A stretch of DNA of 64,000 nucleotides from Hymenobacter convexus (lineage in GTDB: Bacteria > Bacteroidota > Bacteroidia > Cytophagales > Hymenobacteraceae): the NCBI RefSeq assembly GCF_030580955.1, contig NZ_JAUQON010000006.1, forward strand, positions 62,001-126,000. The letters run 5' to 3'. This document shows positions 35,401-43,618 of this stretch, one piece after another. Every line of letters begins with the position of its first letter. Position 1 is the stretch's first letter. The notes beneath the pieces were generated by a model, which saw only the letters and a list, made by a program, of their open reading frames with translations, was not told the origin of the DNA and did no database searches. Both the position numbers and the translations under genes were made by a program.

Positions 35401-35469
35401 TTCGGCAAAAGCCGATTTCATAAATTCCGGAGCGCTTTCCAGTTCCTCAATTCCTTTCCAGTACTTCAT
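32458..35469 (-). CDS. actB: ACIII subunit ActB (molybdopterin-oxidoreductase-like, Fe-S)
   Basis: A 1003-residue fused iron-sulfur protein. Residues about 40-60 have a Tat-like signal (RRDFLKLMGFGVGA) with a lipobox ending in C60. The first two thirds resemble the catalytic subunit of molybdopterin oxidoreductases, without the pterin cofactor in known ACIII. The last third is a ferredoxin-like B domain with Cys groups CIGCGSCVIGC, CQQCNHAPCETVCP, CIGTRYCANNCP and CSFCVQR plus CAQSCP, enough for four clusters. It transfers electrons from quinol towards the hemes. Confidence 0.95.
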   Translation of the reverse strand: MKYWKGIEELESAPEFMKSAFAEFMPVKESHESKDDTSAPRRDFLKLMGFGVGAAVLASCETPVIKAIPYLNKPEEIDPLISNFYASTYFTGSDYNAVLVKSREGRPIKLEGNPESPITKGGLSARGQAAVLSLYDGGRLQHFAIKGQKAEVKQVDQEIRTKLAGTTGRIAIVSPTIISPSTKKAIAEFASRYPNTTHVMYDAQSASGLLQANGGVVPGYDFSKATVIVSLGADFLGTWISPVEYAKQYVVNRKVSSAKRTMSRHFQFETTMSLTGSNADVRVPVKPSEMGATALALYNAVVNGGGDTKTKVGMAAAELKAAGSTGLVVSGSNDPAVQTLVTAINQTLGNAGTTIGAAASNLRQGDDARMAALVNDMNNGTVGAVIFYNANPVFNHPLGTKVKSGIAKVPLTISLNDRLDETGSLCQYAAPDNHWLESWNDFEPKAGYLSLAQPVITPLFTTRQAQESLLKWAGNNTTYYKYLRANWRGITPTDAAWDKAVHDGVMMGTALPAAQAPATAALSPAAAAAQISGAAKPTGIELALYEKVGLSANGSEANNPFLQELPDPISKATWGNYVAVPRKMAIEQKWEQGDVLKVSANGYSVELPVLIQPGQTNGTVSIALGYGRTAAGKAGDKVGENAAPLAMTANGIQYMNTVTLAKTEATSPIAQTQTHQTLMDRKPVVQENSLANYIKNPKEVTEYEKISTPDGLEAPNKVSLWQDYQYNNHHWGMAIDLNSCIGCGSCVIGCQTENNTAVVGKQQVINRREMHWMRIDRYYSSDTHKDSFDTKGKVATYAAMEDPSENPQVIHQPMMCQQCNHAPCETVCPVLATTHSSEGLNQMTYNRCIGTRYCANNCPYKVRRFNWFSYYSNEKFEIVNGHMFTDLGRMVLNPDVTVRARGVMEKCSFCVQRIQLGKLEAKKQKRRPVDGEIVTACAQSCPTEAIVFGDMKDPKSRISQLLRREDGERAFHSLDSINVQPNVTYLTKIRNAESEFFAKEENA

Positions 35470-35496
35470 TTGAAATGGTAATCAGTAGTCGGTATT

Positions 35497-35542
35497 GGGT
35501 AGTCAGTAGTCAAATAATCAGTAGTCTCAATACTGACTACCC
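35497..35542. repeat. Intercistronic inverted repeat (actA-actB gap)
   Basis: In the 101-base gap GGGTAGTCAGTA (35497-35508) pairs exactly with TACTGACTACCC (35531-35542). CAGTAGTC occurs three times around it. CTCAATACTGA (35526-35536) is the exact complement of the 11-mer in the actF-ctaC gap. Probably an mRNA hairpin that separates actA from actB; no T-run. Confidence 0.65.
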
Positions 35543-35570
35543 AGTACTGTCTACTACAATCAGTTTTAGC

Positions 35571-36896
35571 TTAGTAGTGGCACTTCGAGCACTCGGTACC
35601 GCCGTTCGACGACACGGTGAAAGGAGCACCAGCATTTTTGCTGTCGTGCAGTTTCACGAGGTTGTCGTAGTACTTGTTGTCCTTCGAGTTGATGGGCATC
35701 TCGCGGTGGCAGTTGATGCACCAGCCCATGGTGAGGGCCGAATACTGGTACACCACTTCCATGTTCTGGATGGGGCCGTGGCAGGTCTGGCACTGGAGGC
35801 CGGCCACCTGCGTGTGCTGCGAGTGGTTGAAGTAAGCCAGGTCAGGCAGGTTGTGGATGCGCACCCACTGGATGGGCTGCTTGCGCTCGATGGCCCGGTA
35901 GATTTTCTTGATTTCGGGCGACTCCGTTTTAATCTGCGAGTGGCAGTTCATACAGATATTGGCCGATGGAATGTTGGCCGACTTGCTCTTGTACACCGAG
36001 GTGTGGCAGTAGGCGCAGTTAATCTGGTGTTCGCCGGCGTGCAGCTTGTGCGAGAAAGCAATAGGCTGGGTGGGCTGGTAGCCCTGGGTCAAACCCACGG
36101 CCATCACGCTTTGCACGCCTTCATAAAGTAAAACCAGCGCGAAAACGACACCTACAATGCCACGCAGCACGGGCGAGCGGTAAAACTTGCCCCAGTCGAA
36201 GCGCTGCTCCAAAATCTCCACGTCGCGGCCGTCGAGGTCCTTGCGTCCGCGCAGCACATCCTTCATCAGATTGCCAATGATAACGAGCGTCACCACCAGC
36301 ACAATCAGCACGACTACGAGGACAATTAACAGAATATCAACGTATTTGCCTGCGCCAGCTTCGTCAGCGCCACCAGCAGTTGTTGGCTGGTTTTCAGCCG
36401 TAGGGCCTGCTTTAGCCTGTTGGCTACCTTTGCCTTCCTCCGAAGTCACATAGGCAACAATGGATGTGATTTCCTTGTCCGACAGTGCGAACGAGGGCAT
36501 CTGCTGCTTGTTGAACTTGTTGAAAAGAGCTACCGCATAGTCGTCGCCGCTGGCTACCACTTTGCTGGAGTTTTTTACCCAAGGCAAAATCCAGGAGATG
36601 GGGCGGCGCTTGGTGATGCCAGCGAGGGCCGGTCCTACCACTTGCTCGTTCACGGCGTGGCACTGGGCACAATTGCCTTTAAACAGAGCATCGCCGGCGG
36701 CTACAGCGGCGGCATCACCGCCACCGGCGGCGGGGGCAGCAGCCGTAGCGGGGGTAGCGGCAGCGGCACCGCCGGGGGCTACCCCTTCTTTTTTCACGTC
36801 GGCGGCAGCTTGGGCCGAAGCCTGCTGGATGCCGGCAAACGTGAGCACAAATGCCAGCAACAGATGAGGTAAGGAACGGAGACGAATGCTATTCAT
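35571..36896 (-). CDS. actA: ACIII subunit ActA, multiheme c with fused monoheme domain
   Basis: A 441-residue protein: signal peptide 1-29, a Pro/Ala/Gly-rich linker, a monoheme cytochrome c domain (CAQCH at 76-80), membrane segments at about 185-209 and 245-266, then five more heme motifs (C294, C315, C369, C393 and C436, each CxxCH). The C-terminal pentaheme part is ActA of ACIII; the N-terminal heme is an added domain. The frame is open to 36986, but the ATG at 36896 opens the signal peptide. First gene of the cluster, preceded by a clear promoter. Confidence 0.93.
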   Translation of the reverse strand: MNSIRLRSLPHLLLAFVLTFAGIQQASAQAAADVKKEGVAPGGAAAATPATAAAPAAGGGDAAAVAAGDALFKGNCAQCHAVNEQVVGPALAGITKRRPISWILPWVKNSSKVVASGDDYAVALFNKFNKQQMPSFALSDKEITSIVAYVTSEEGKGSQQAKAGPTAENQPTTAGGADEAGAGKYVDILLIVLVVVLIVLVVTLVIIGNLMKDVLRGRKDLDGRDVEILEQRFDWGKFYRSPVLRGIVGVVFALVLLYEGVQSVMAVGLTQGYQPTQPIAFSHKLHAGEHQINCAYCHTSVYKSKSANIPSANICMNCHSQIKTESPEIKKIYRAIERKQPIQWVRIHNLPDLAYFNHSQHTQVAGLQCQTCHGPIQNMEVVYQYSALTMGWCINCHREMPINSKDNKYYDNLVKLHDSKNAGAPFTVSSNGGTECSKCHY

Positions 36897-36942
36897 ACGA
36901 AAATAGACGGTAAAACGAAACGCTAGGGGCATTTCAAGGCCA

Positions 36943-36972
36943 CAAATGTAGGTCAGGAATCGTAGGCGGCAA
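36943..36972 (-). promoter_or_regulatory. Promoter of the act-cta cluster
   Basis: On the minus strand a TTG -33 element (36972-36970, within CTTTTTG) is separated by 19 bases from TACATTTG (36950-36943), an exact match to the Bacteroidota -7 consensus TAnnTTTG. Transcription would start near 36937, giving a leader of about 40 bases before the actA ATG. Confidence 0.75.
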
Positions 36973-36974
36973 AA

Positions 36975-37320
36975 AGCGAAATACAATTTCTGGGCAGTCC
37001 GGAGCGTTCCTATTGGCTCATTTATATGCTTGGCTCCTACGCTAGCCCAATATTGCTGGCCGGAGCATACCAGAGCTTAGGTCAAGCTTACCTGCTCATT
37101 TAGAGGCTACCATTGGCCGGTTAATCCACTATTGAGCAACCCCTCCTCCAAGGTTTTTGTTGGGTATTGGCAATAAAAATTGGCCCTTCTATTTACCTGA
37201 ATCTGGTCAAGGAATTTGTGACTCCCGTCGGATAAGCTTGGGAGCGCCGGAGGGACAAGGCCGAGGGATTATTTATGGGGAGTGGCACTGACCATACCTT
37301 ATAATAAGGATATCCACGAC
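36975..37320. other. Divergent intergenic region, no gene seen
   Basis: This is the only gene-free stretch longer than 300 bases (36897-37400 in all). Apart from the two opposed promoters at its edges I find no open frame, tRNA or convincing hairpin in the middle. It is more AT-rich than its surroundings, with AT-rich runs near 37161-37175 and 37297-37312. It may hold operator sites for either cluster, but none can be named. Confidence 0.5.
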
Positions 37321-37326
37321 ACAGGC

Positions 37327-37357
37327 TTGGCAATGTGCCGGTAAGTCAGTACCTTTG
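37327..37357 (+). promoter_or_regulatory. Promoter of rpsF-rpsR-rplI
   Basis: TTG (37327-37329) and TACCTTTG (37350-37357) with 20 bases between them match the Bacteroidota housekeeping promoter. The start point would be near 37363, giving a leader of about 38 bases before the rpsF ATG. Confidence 0.78.
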
Positions 37358-37400
37358 CACCCCAATTAATTTTTTCACCCCCACATTCACCACCATCGTA

Positions 37401-37778
37401 ATGGAAGTTAGAAATTACGAGACGGTCTTCATTGTGACTCCCGTTCTGAACGAGAGCCAAGTGCAAGAAACGGTCGAGAAGTTCACCCAGGTGCTTAAGG
37501 AAAATAGCGCCGCCCTTTTGTCCACCGAAGCCTGGGGCCTGCGCAAGCTGGCTTACCCGATTCAAAAGAAAAGCACCGGCTACTACTTCTGCCTGAGCTA
37601 CACTGGCGAAGGCAACATCGTGGACGTGCTTGAGCTGGCGTTCCGCCGCGACGAGCGTGTTATCCGCTTCCTCACGACCGTGCTCGATAAGCACGCCGTG
37701 GAATACAACAACCGCCGCCGCAACGGCGAAATGAACCAGCAGAAGGCTGCCAAGGAAACCGAAGCCGTAGCCCAATAA
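37401..37778 (+). CDS. rpsF: 30S ribosomal protein S6
   Basis: A 125-residue S6 protein. It opens MEVRNYETVFIVTPVL and contains GLRKLAYPIQKKSTGYY and RRDERVIRFLTTVLDKHAVE, typical of bacterial S6, which binds S18 in the 30S platform. An in-frame ATG at 37335 is upstream of the -7 box and cannot be the start. The tail is slightly Lys/Ala/Glu-rich. First gene of rpsF-rpsR-rplI; no ssb gene is inserted. Confidence 0.97.
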   Translation: MEVRNYETVFIVTPVLNESQVQETVEKFTQVLKENSAALLSTEAWGLRKLAYPIQKKSTGYYFCLSYTGEGNIVDVLELAFRRDERVIRFLTTVLDKHAVEYNNRRRNGEMNQQKAAKETEAVAQ

Positions 37779-37790
37779 TTTAGCAACGAC

Positions 37791-38066
37791 ATGGCATCTC
37801 CCGCATTCAACCGCAACAACGACCGGTCGGCTATGAACAAGCCGCAGGATACCCGTAAGAAATACTGCCGCTTCAAGAAGAACGGCATTAAGTACGTGGA
37901 CTACAAAGACCCGAACTTCCTGCTGAAGTTTGTGAACGAGCAAGGCCGCGTGCTGCCCCGCCGCCTCACCGGCACCAGCCTGAAATTCCAGCGCAAAGTG
38001 ACCCAGGCCATCGCAAAGGCCCGCCACCTCGCCCTGATGCCGTACGTAGCCGACGCTCTGAAATAG
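37791..38066 (+). CDS. rpsR: 30S ribosomal protein S18
   Basis: A 91-residue S18 protein with the conserved core [25 protein letters not shown]-equivalent [20 protein letters not shown] and the [10 protein letters not shown] end. It binds S6 and 16S rRNA. It lies 12 bases after rpsF. The 92 bases after it are a degenerate spacer with words such as GAACTCAGA and no gene. Confidence 0.97.
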   Translation: MASPAFNRNNDRSAMNKPQDTRKKYCRFKKNGIKYVDYKDPNFLLKFVNEQGRVLPRRLTGTSLKFQRKVTQAIAKARHLALMPYVADALK

Positions 38067-38158
38067 ACCTTAGACCTGAGAACTCAGAATGGAGAATCAT
38101 CGGCTGCAATTGCTGCTTTTGACTCTAAGCTCCAGGTTCTCAAATCTTAATCAAGACA

Positions 38159-38602
38159 ATGGAAATTATCCTCAAAGACGACGTTAAGGGCCTCGGGTAC
38201 AAGAACGACACCGTAACCGTGAAATCGGGCTACGGCCGCAACTACCTGCTGCCGCAGGGTCTGGCTATTCTGGCTGACAAGACCAACAAGAAAATCACGG
38301 CCGAGAACGTGCGTCAAGCCGCTCACAAAGCCGACAAAATCCAGGGCGACGCCCAGGCCATTGCCGACCAAATCGGCGACACGGTACTGGAAATCCCCGC
38401 CAAGGTGGGCGAAAGCGGCAAAATCTTCGGCCGCGTAACAACCCTGCAATTGGCCGACGCGCTGAAAGCGAAAGGTGTGGATGTAGACCGCAAGCGTCTG
38501 TCGTTCGACCAGGAGCCTTCGGCTGCTGGCGACTACACCGCCACCGCTAACCTGCACAAGGAAGTGAAGCACACGGTGAAATTCCGCGTGGTAGCTGAGT
38601 AG
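38159..38602 (+). CDS. rplI: 50S ribosomal protein L9
   Basis: A 147-residue L9 protein. The N-terminal rRNA-binding domain reads MEIILKDDVKGLGYKNDTV ... GYGRNYLLPQGLA, followed by the long connecting helix and the C-terminal domain (IFGRVTTLQLADALKAKG). Full length for the family. A strong terminator follows. Confidence 0.97.
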   Translation: MEIILKDDVKGLGYKNDTVTVKSGYGRNYLLPQGLAILADKTNKKITAENVRQAAHKADKIQGDAQAIADQIGDTVLEIPAKVGESGKIFGRVTTLQLADALKAKGVDVDRKRLSFDQEPSAAGDYTATANLHKEVKHTVKFRVVAE

Positions 38603-38624
38603 TTTCGGCTGCGCAACTCGTATG

Positions 38625-38657
38625 AAAAAGCCCTGCCTGCTGGCAGGGCTTTTTTTA
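38625..38657 (+). terminator. Terminator after rplI
   Basis: AGCCCTGCC (38629-38637), loop TGCT, GGCAGGGCT (38642-38650), followed by a run of seven further T. A perfect 9-bp stem closing the ribosomal protein operon. Confidence 0.93.
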
Positions 38658-38690
38658 TTCCGGCCACCGGCGCTTTCCCGGCCGGCGGGC

Positions 38691-38698
38691 TATTTTTG
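38691..38698 (+). promoter_or_regulatory. Possible -7 box before the GSCFA gene
   Basis: TATTTTTG matches TAnnTTTG exactly, 5 bases before the ATG at 38704. No good TTG lies 19-20 bases upstream. If used, transcription would begin at or next to the start codon, giving a leaderless mRNA. Confidence 0.35.
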
Positions 38699-38703
38699 CT
38701 GTA

Positions 38704-41448
38704 ATGTTTAGAACTGAACTTTCTATTGCTCCAGCCACGGACCAGCTTTCGCGCACGGCGCGGGTCCTGACCATGGGTTCCTGCTTTGCCGACAGCATCG
38801 GCTCGCGCCTGCTGGCCAACAAGGTGGATGCCTTGGTGAACCCGTTTGGCACCGTGTTTCAGCCCCTAGCGCTGGCGCAGCTTTTGCGCGCCGCGGCAGG
38901 CGAGGACGTGGACTGGCAGCGGCACCTAGTGGAGGCCCGCGGCCGCTGGCAGAGCTACGACCTGCACGGCAGCATCGGGGCCGACTCGCCGGTGGAGTTG
39001 TTGCAGCACATTCAGGAGTTGGTGCGCCGCACCGGCGAGTTTGTGCGGCAGGCCGACGTGGTGTTGCTGACGCTGGGCACCGCCTGGGCCTACCGCCTGC
39101 GCGAAACCGGCCAGCTGGTGAACAACTGCCACAAGCAGTCAGCCGACCTGTTTGTGCGCGAGCTGCTGACGCCGGATGAAATCATCAATGCGCTTGCTGA
39201 AACGCATGCTTACCTGCGCCGCATCAATCCGAAGCTGCGCTTTGTGCTGACGGTGAGTCCGGTCCGGCATTTGAAGGAAACGCTGCAGCTGAATACGGTG
39301 AGCAAGTCGGTGCTGCGGGTGGCCACGCACATTGTGAGTGATTTGCTGCCGGGCGTGGCTTATTTCCCAGCTTACGAGCTGCTGGTGGATGACTTGCGCG
39401 ACTACCGTTTTTATGCGGCCGACATGCTACATCCGTCGGAAGTAGCCGAGGATTACATCTGGGAGAAGTTTGCGCGGGCGTATTTCGACGCTGATTTTGG
39501 TCGGTTCCGCAAGGAATGGGCTTCGGTGCGGCAGTCGCTGGGGCACCGGCCGCTGCACGCGGGGGCACCGGAGCATCGGCAGTTTCTGGAAAGCACGCTG
39601 CAGAAGCTGGAGCAGATGAGTTTGCGCCGCGTGGAGGTGAGCGACGAGTTGCGGACGGTTCGCACGCAGTTGGCGGCGCTGCCGGCGCCGCGTCAGCCAG
39701 AGCCTGTAGCAGAAATTGAGGATGGCGAAGAGCGGATTGATATTGGTGAGGGCTCGGTGGTTTCGACTGTGGACCGTTCTGATGCTACTACCGCCGAAGT
39801 AGCCCAAGCTGCTGAGGCTGCATTGGCGGCTGCCACGGCTAAGCCCGCAGAGGCGGAAAGCCGTCCGCCGCGTTTGTCGCCGGAAGAGTTTCGGGCGCAA
39901 CGGGCGGAACGTGGCGGACGGCCGGAGCGGGGCCGACGCGATGGGCGCGGCAAAAACCGTCAGGCACAACCGAGCGAAAATGAGCAATTCCAGCTTTCTG
40001 CCGCTGCTGATGAGGTAACGGAGGTATTGCCAATCATGCCGGATGCGCGGGCGGAGTCAGTGGCCTCTCTTGAAGCAGAGCTGACGGAACTGAGTGCCGG
40101 TGCAACTGATGCGGCGGCTGGTATGGACGCAACCGCCGGTTCAGAGCAAGCCAAGAAAAAGAAGCGCCGTTCACGAGGCGGAGCGAAGCGTACGGCCCGG
40201 AAACACGCCTTGCGCCTCGCAGCTGAACAGGGTCTGATGCCGGAAGGAAGTGAGGCAACTGATGATTCGACCGAGCCTAATAGCCCGGCTGAAGCTGCGG
40301 CTATCCAATCAACGCAGCCGCCGGAGCGTCAAAAGTCGAGCGTTATCGTAAAATCTGTGCCAGTGAAGCGGGGTGGGCGCCGCGACGCCCCCGGGCGTGT
40401 GCCCCGGGTCCCCCTGTTTGCTGCTGCCGCCGAGCCGGATGCCGTAACTCCGGTAACTGGCGATGCAGAACTGGCGCCGCCGGCCCTGTCAGTAGCTCCG
40501 GTTGAACTGCCAGAAGTGTTGAATTCTGATGTTACCTCAGAATCAGTACCCGGCGGGTCGAAATCGCGCAATAGCCGCAACCGGAAAAAGAAAAGTGCGG
40601 CCAGAGCGAATGCGGTTTCATCAGAGCCTGTTGAGGCAAACGCAACAGCTGATGCTGGTGCAGAAGCTGTTCCGCAAATCAGTCCGGTTATTGGCACTGC
40701 AGAGCAGCTTTCGGGGGTCTCAGCAGCTACTACTGAGGCCGAAACCAATGACCGTGGTCAGGAAGCGGCCGCAACGCCTGTTTCTGCAACCATAGAAGCT
40801 GCGGCCGCCGTGACTGCGCCTGTACCAGCCGCGCCCGCCTCCCGCTCGCCGCGCCGGTCCAAGGGCCGCGCCGTCAGCGGCGCGCGGTCGGAAAAGCCGG
40901 AATTTGATACGCCGGTAGTGCCCGTGCAAGATGCGTCGCAGCTGCGGACGCAGGTGGCGGCAGGCCGGTTGACGGGCTCTTCCGCTTCCTTGGTTGAGCC
41001 GACGGCTCCGCTGAAAAAGCCTGCTGCATCTAAGAAGGCCTCAACAGCTAAAGCAGCGCCAAAAGTGGCTGCAGCAGAGCCAGAAGCGCCAAAAGCCAAC
41101 ACGCCAGAAACAGAAACGCCGAAAGCGAGTGTGGCCAAAAAGCCTGCATCATCGAAGCCCAAAGCTAAGTCGGTTCCGGCTGCGGCTCCTGTATCGGAGG
41201 TGCTGGCAGCAACACTGGAAATAGTGCCTTCGGCGCCAGTTGTGCCCGCAATCAGTCCCAAGCCTAAGCCATCTGCAAAAGCGAAAGCCACTGCTGATAA
41301 AGCTGCGCCCAAAGCCGCTTCTAAAGCTGCCGCATCCAAAGTGGCCCCGAAAGTAGCTGCAAAGCCTAAGACGACAACGGCCAAAGCCGCCGCGTCGACA
41401 CCGGCCGCCAAGCCCAAGCCGCCCAAGAAGCCCGCGAAACCGGCCTAA
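38704..41448 (+). CDS. GSCFA domain protein with long Lys/Ala/Pro tail
   Basis: A 914-residue protein. Residues about 1-300 are a GSCFA domain, an SGNH-like esterase/acyl-transfer family of unknown substrate; G25-S26-C27-F28-A29 gives the name and [13 protein letters not shown] carries a possible catalytic Asp/His-like end ([10 protein letters not shown]). The remaining 600 residues have low complexity: Ala, Pro, Lys, Glu and Thr, with basic clusters ([26 protein letters not shown]) and an end like a histone H1 tail ([12 protein letters not shown]). No signal peptide. GSCFA proteins usually stop near 320 residues, so the tail is an unusual fusion. Confidence 0.85.
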   Translation: MFRTELSIAPATDQLSRTARVLTMGSCFADSIGSRLLANKVDALVNPFGTVFQPLALAQLLRAAAGEDVDWQRHLVEARGRWQSYDLHGSIGADSPVELLQHIQELVRRTGEFVRQADVVLLTLGTAWAYRLRETGQLVNNCHKQSADLFVRELLTPDEIINALAETHAYLRRINPKLRFVLTVSPVRHLKETLQLNTVSKSVLRVATHIVSDLLPGVAYFPAYELLVDDLRDYRFYAADMLHPSEVAEDYIWEKFARAYFDADFGRFRKEWASVRQSLGHRPLHAGAPEHRQFLESTLQKLEQMSLRRVEVSDELRTVRTQLAALPAPRQPEPVAEIEDGEERIDIGEGSVVSTVDRSDATTAEVAQAAEAALAAATAKPAEAESRPPRLSPEEFRAQRAERGGRPERGRRDGRGKNRQAQPSENEQFQLSAAADEVTEVLPIMPDARAESVASLEAELTELSAGATDAAAGMDATAGSEQAKKKKRRSRGGAKRTARKHALRLAAEQGLMPEGSEATDDSTEPNSPAEAAAIQSTQPPERQKSSVIVKSVPVKRGGRRDAPGRVPRVPLFAAAAEPDAVTPVTGDAELAPPALSVAPVELPEVLNSDVTSESVPGGSKSRNSRNRKKKSAARANAVSSEPVEANATADAGAEAVPQISPVIGTAEQLSGVSAATTEAETNDRGQEAAATPVSATIEAAAAVTAPVPAAPASRSPRRSKGRAVSGARSEKPEFDTPVVPVQDASQLRTQVAAGRLTGSSASLVEPTAPLKKPAASKKASTAKAAPKVAAAEPEAPKANTPETETPKASVAKKPASSKPKAKSVPAAAPVSEVLAATLEIVPSAPVVPAISPKPKPSAKAKATADKAAPKAASKAAASKVAPKVAAKPKTTTAKAAASTPAAKPKPPKKPAKPA

Positions 41449-41456
41449 TAAATTTC

Positions 41457-41480
41457 AAACCCGGCCTTTTCGCCGGGTTT
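41457..41480 (+). terminator. Terminator after the GSCFA gene
   Basis: AAACCCGGC (41457-41465) pairs with GCCGGGTTT (41472-41480) around a 6-base loop, followed by GTTGTTTG. It starts 8 bases after the stop codon. Confidence 0.85.
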
Positions 41481-41512
41481 GTTGTTTGAGTACCTCCCCT
41501 ACCCTTCCCGCT

Positions 41513-43609
41513 ATGGCCCACGCTTCGCCTTCCGCCAATCGCCTCGCCCAGGAAACCAGCCCTTACCTGCAACAGCACGCCTACAACCCCGTGGACTGGT
41601 ATCCGTGGGGCCCTGGGGCGCTGAACCGGGCCAAAGCCGAGCAAAAGCCCATTCTGGTGAGTATTGGCTACGCGGCCTGCCACTGGTGCCACGTGATGGA
41701 GCGCGAGTCGTTCGAGAATACAGCCGTGGCTGAGGTGATGAACCAGCATTTCATCTGCATCAAGGTGGACCGCGAGGAGCGGCCTGATGTGGACCAGGTG
41801 TACATGGAGGCCGTGCACGCTATGGGCCTGCAGGGCGGCTGGCCGCTAAATGTGTTTCTGACCTCCGAAGCCAAGCCGTTTTATGGCGGCACCTACTTCC
41901 CGAAAGGCAACTGGATGAAGCTGCTGGCCAATATCGGCGAAGCTTACGCCGGTGAGCACCGCGCCGAGCTGGAACAGTCAGCTGAGCGGTTTATGGACGT
42001 TATCGGCGCCAGTGAACTTAGGAAATACGGCGCGCAGAACCGCAGCGCGGCGCAGGAAGCCGACTATTCGGCATTGCAAGCCATTGGCGTGGCGCCCGAA
42101 ACCGGGCCGGCCGGCGTTTCGGAAGATGAGTTTCAGCTGCTGGTGTACAACCTCAGCACGCAGTTCGACCGGGAGCGCGGCGGCCTGAACCGGGCGCCCA
42201 AGTTTCCGATGCCTAGCATCTGGCGGTTTTTGCTTCGCGCTTACGCCATCAGCGGCAGCCAGGCGGTGCTCGACCAGGCCGTGCTGACTTTGCGCGAGAT
42301 GGCTTGGGGCGGCATTTACGACCAGGCGCACGGCGGTTTCGCCCGCTATTCGGTAGACGCGGAGTGGCTAGCGCCGCACTTTGAGAAGATGCTGTACGAC
42401 AACGGCCAGCTAGTGAGCTTGTACAGCGAGGCCTTTCAACTCACGCAGGACGAGCTGTTTCGGGAAACGGTGTATGACACCATCGAATTCATCCGACTGG
42501 AACTGACCAATGACGAGGGCGGCTTCTATTCCTCGCTCGATGCCGACAGCGAGGGCGAAGAGGGCAAGTTTTATGTCTTCACCAAAGACGAGCTGCGCGA
42601 GATACTGGGCGAGGAGGAGCCGCTGTTTTCCGACTACTACAACTGCACGGCGCTGGGCAACTGGGAGCACGGCCGTAACATCCTGCACCGCCGCCAGTCC
42701 GAAGCCGACTTTGCCGCCGCGCACCAGCTCACGCCCGGCATCGTGCCCGAGCTGGTGGCCGGCTGGAGGCAAAAAATCATGGCCGTGCGCGCTACCCGCG
42801 TGCGCCCCGGCCTCGACGACAAAGTGCTAACCAGCTGGAACGCCCTCATGCTACAAGGCCTGACGGACGCCTACCGTGCCTTCGGCGAACCAGAGTTTCT
42901 GGTAATGGCCGAGCACAACGCCCGCTTCATCGAAGCCAACCTGCGCAACGGCGCGGGCCTGTTCCGAACCTGCAAAAACGGCCGGGCCAGCATCAGCGGC
43001 TTCCTCGAAGACTACGCGCTGGTTATTCAGGCCTACATCAGTCTCTACGAAGTGAGCTTTGTGGAAAGCTGGCTTCGCGAAGCCCAGACGCTGACAGAAT
43101 ACGTGCTGGCCAATTTCTTCGACCCTACCGAAACCCTGTTTTTCTACACTGACAGCCAGGCCGAAGCCCTCATTGCCCGCAAAAAGGAATTGTTCGACAA
43201 CGTCATTCCCGGCTCCAACTCGGTGATGGCGCACAACCTGCGCCGGCTGGGCCGCCACCTCGAAAACTCACGCTACACCACTTTAGCCGCCGATATGCTG
43301 GCCCAGGTGCGGCACCTCGTGGTGAAGGACGCCCAGCACCTCGCCAACTGGGCGTCGCTCTACGCCGCCCTGCTGCGGCCGGGGGCTGAAATATCCATCG
43401 TCGGCCCGGAGGCGGAAGAATTCCGCGAAGAACTTAGCCGGCATTTCTTGTTTGATACCATATTGGCCGGCACTGAGCAAGCCTCGAAATTGCCGTTGCT
43501 GCAGTTGCTGAAAACAGCCAACAACGGCCAGACTGCCATTCATGTGTGCCGCAATCAGGCCTGTTTAGCGCCCGTATATAGCGTTTCTGATGCGCTGAAA
43601 GCCTTGTAG
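41513..43609 (+). CDS. DUF255 thioredoxin-domain protein (YyaL/SPATA20-like)
   Basis: A 698-residue protein of the DUF255 family. It opens [25 protein letters not shown], then the thioredoxin-like motif CHWC (C56, C59) in [16 protein letters not shown]. The rest is an alpha/alpha barrel like that of N-acylglucosamine epimerases ([46 protein letters not shown]). The function is not settled; roles in redox or sugar metabolism have been proposed. A TTG at 41486 is an inferior start to the ATG at 41513. Confidence 0.92.
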   Translation: MAHASPSANRLAQETSPYLQQHAYNPVDWYPWGPGALNRAKAEQKPILVSIGYAACHWCHVMERESFENTAVAEVMNQHFICIKVDREERPDVDQVYMEAVHAMGLQGGWPLNVFLTSEAKPFYGGTYFPKGNWMKLLANIGEAYAGEHRAELEQSAERFMDVIGASELRKYGAQNRSAAQEADYSALQAIGVAPETGPAGVSEDEFQLLVYNLSTQFDRERGGLNRAPKFPMPSIWRFLLRAYAISGSQAVLDQAVLTLREMAWGGIYDQAHGGFARYSVDAEWLAPHFEKMLYDNGQLVSLYSEAFQLTQDELFRETVYDTIEFIRLELTNDEGGFYSSLDADSEGEEGKFYVFTKDELREILGEEEPLFSDYYNCTALGNWEHGRNILHRRQSEADFAAAHQLTPGIVPELVAGWRQKIMAVRATRVRPGLDDKVLTSWNALMLQGLTDAYRAFGEPEFLVMAEHNARFIEANLRNGAGLFRTCKNGRASISGFLEDYALVIQAYISLYEVSFVESWLREAQTLTEYVLANFFDPTETLFFYTDSQAEALIARKKELFDNVIPGSNSVMAHNLRRLGRHLENSRYTTLAADMLAQVRHLVVKDAQHLANWASLYAALLRPGAEISIVGPEAEEFREELSRHFLFDTILAGTEQASKLPLLQLLKTANNGQTAIHVCRNQACLAPVYSVSDALKAL

Positions 43610-43618
43610 CGGCCGAGC

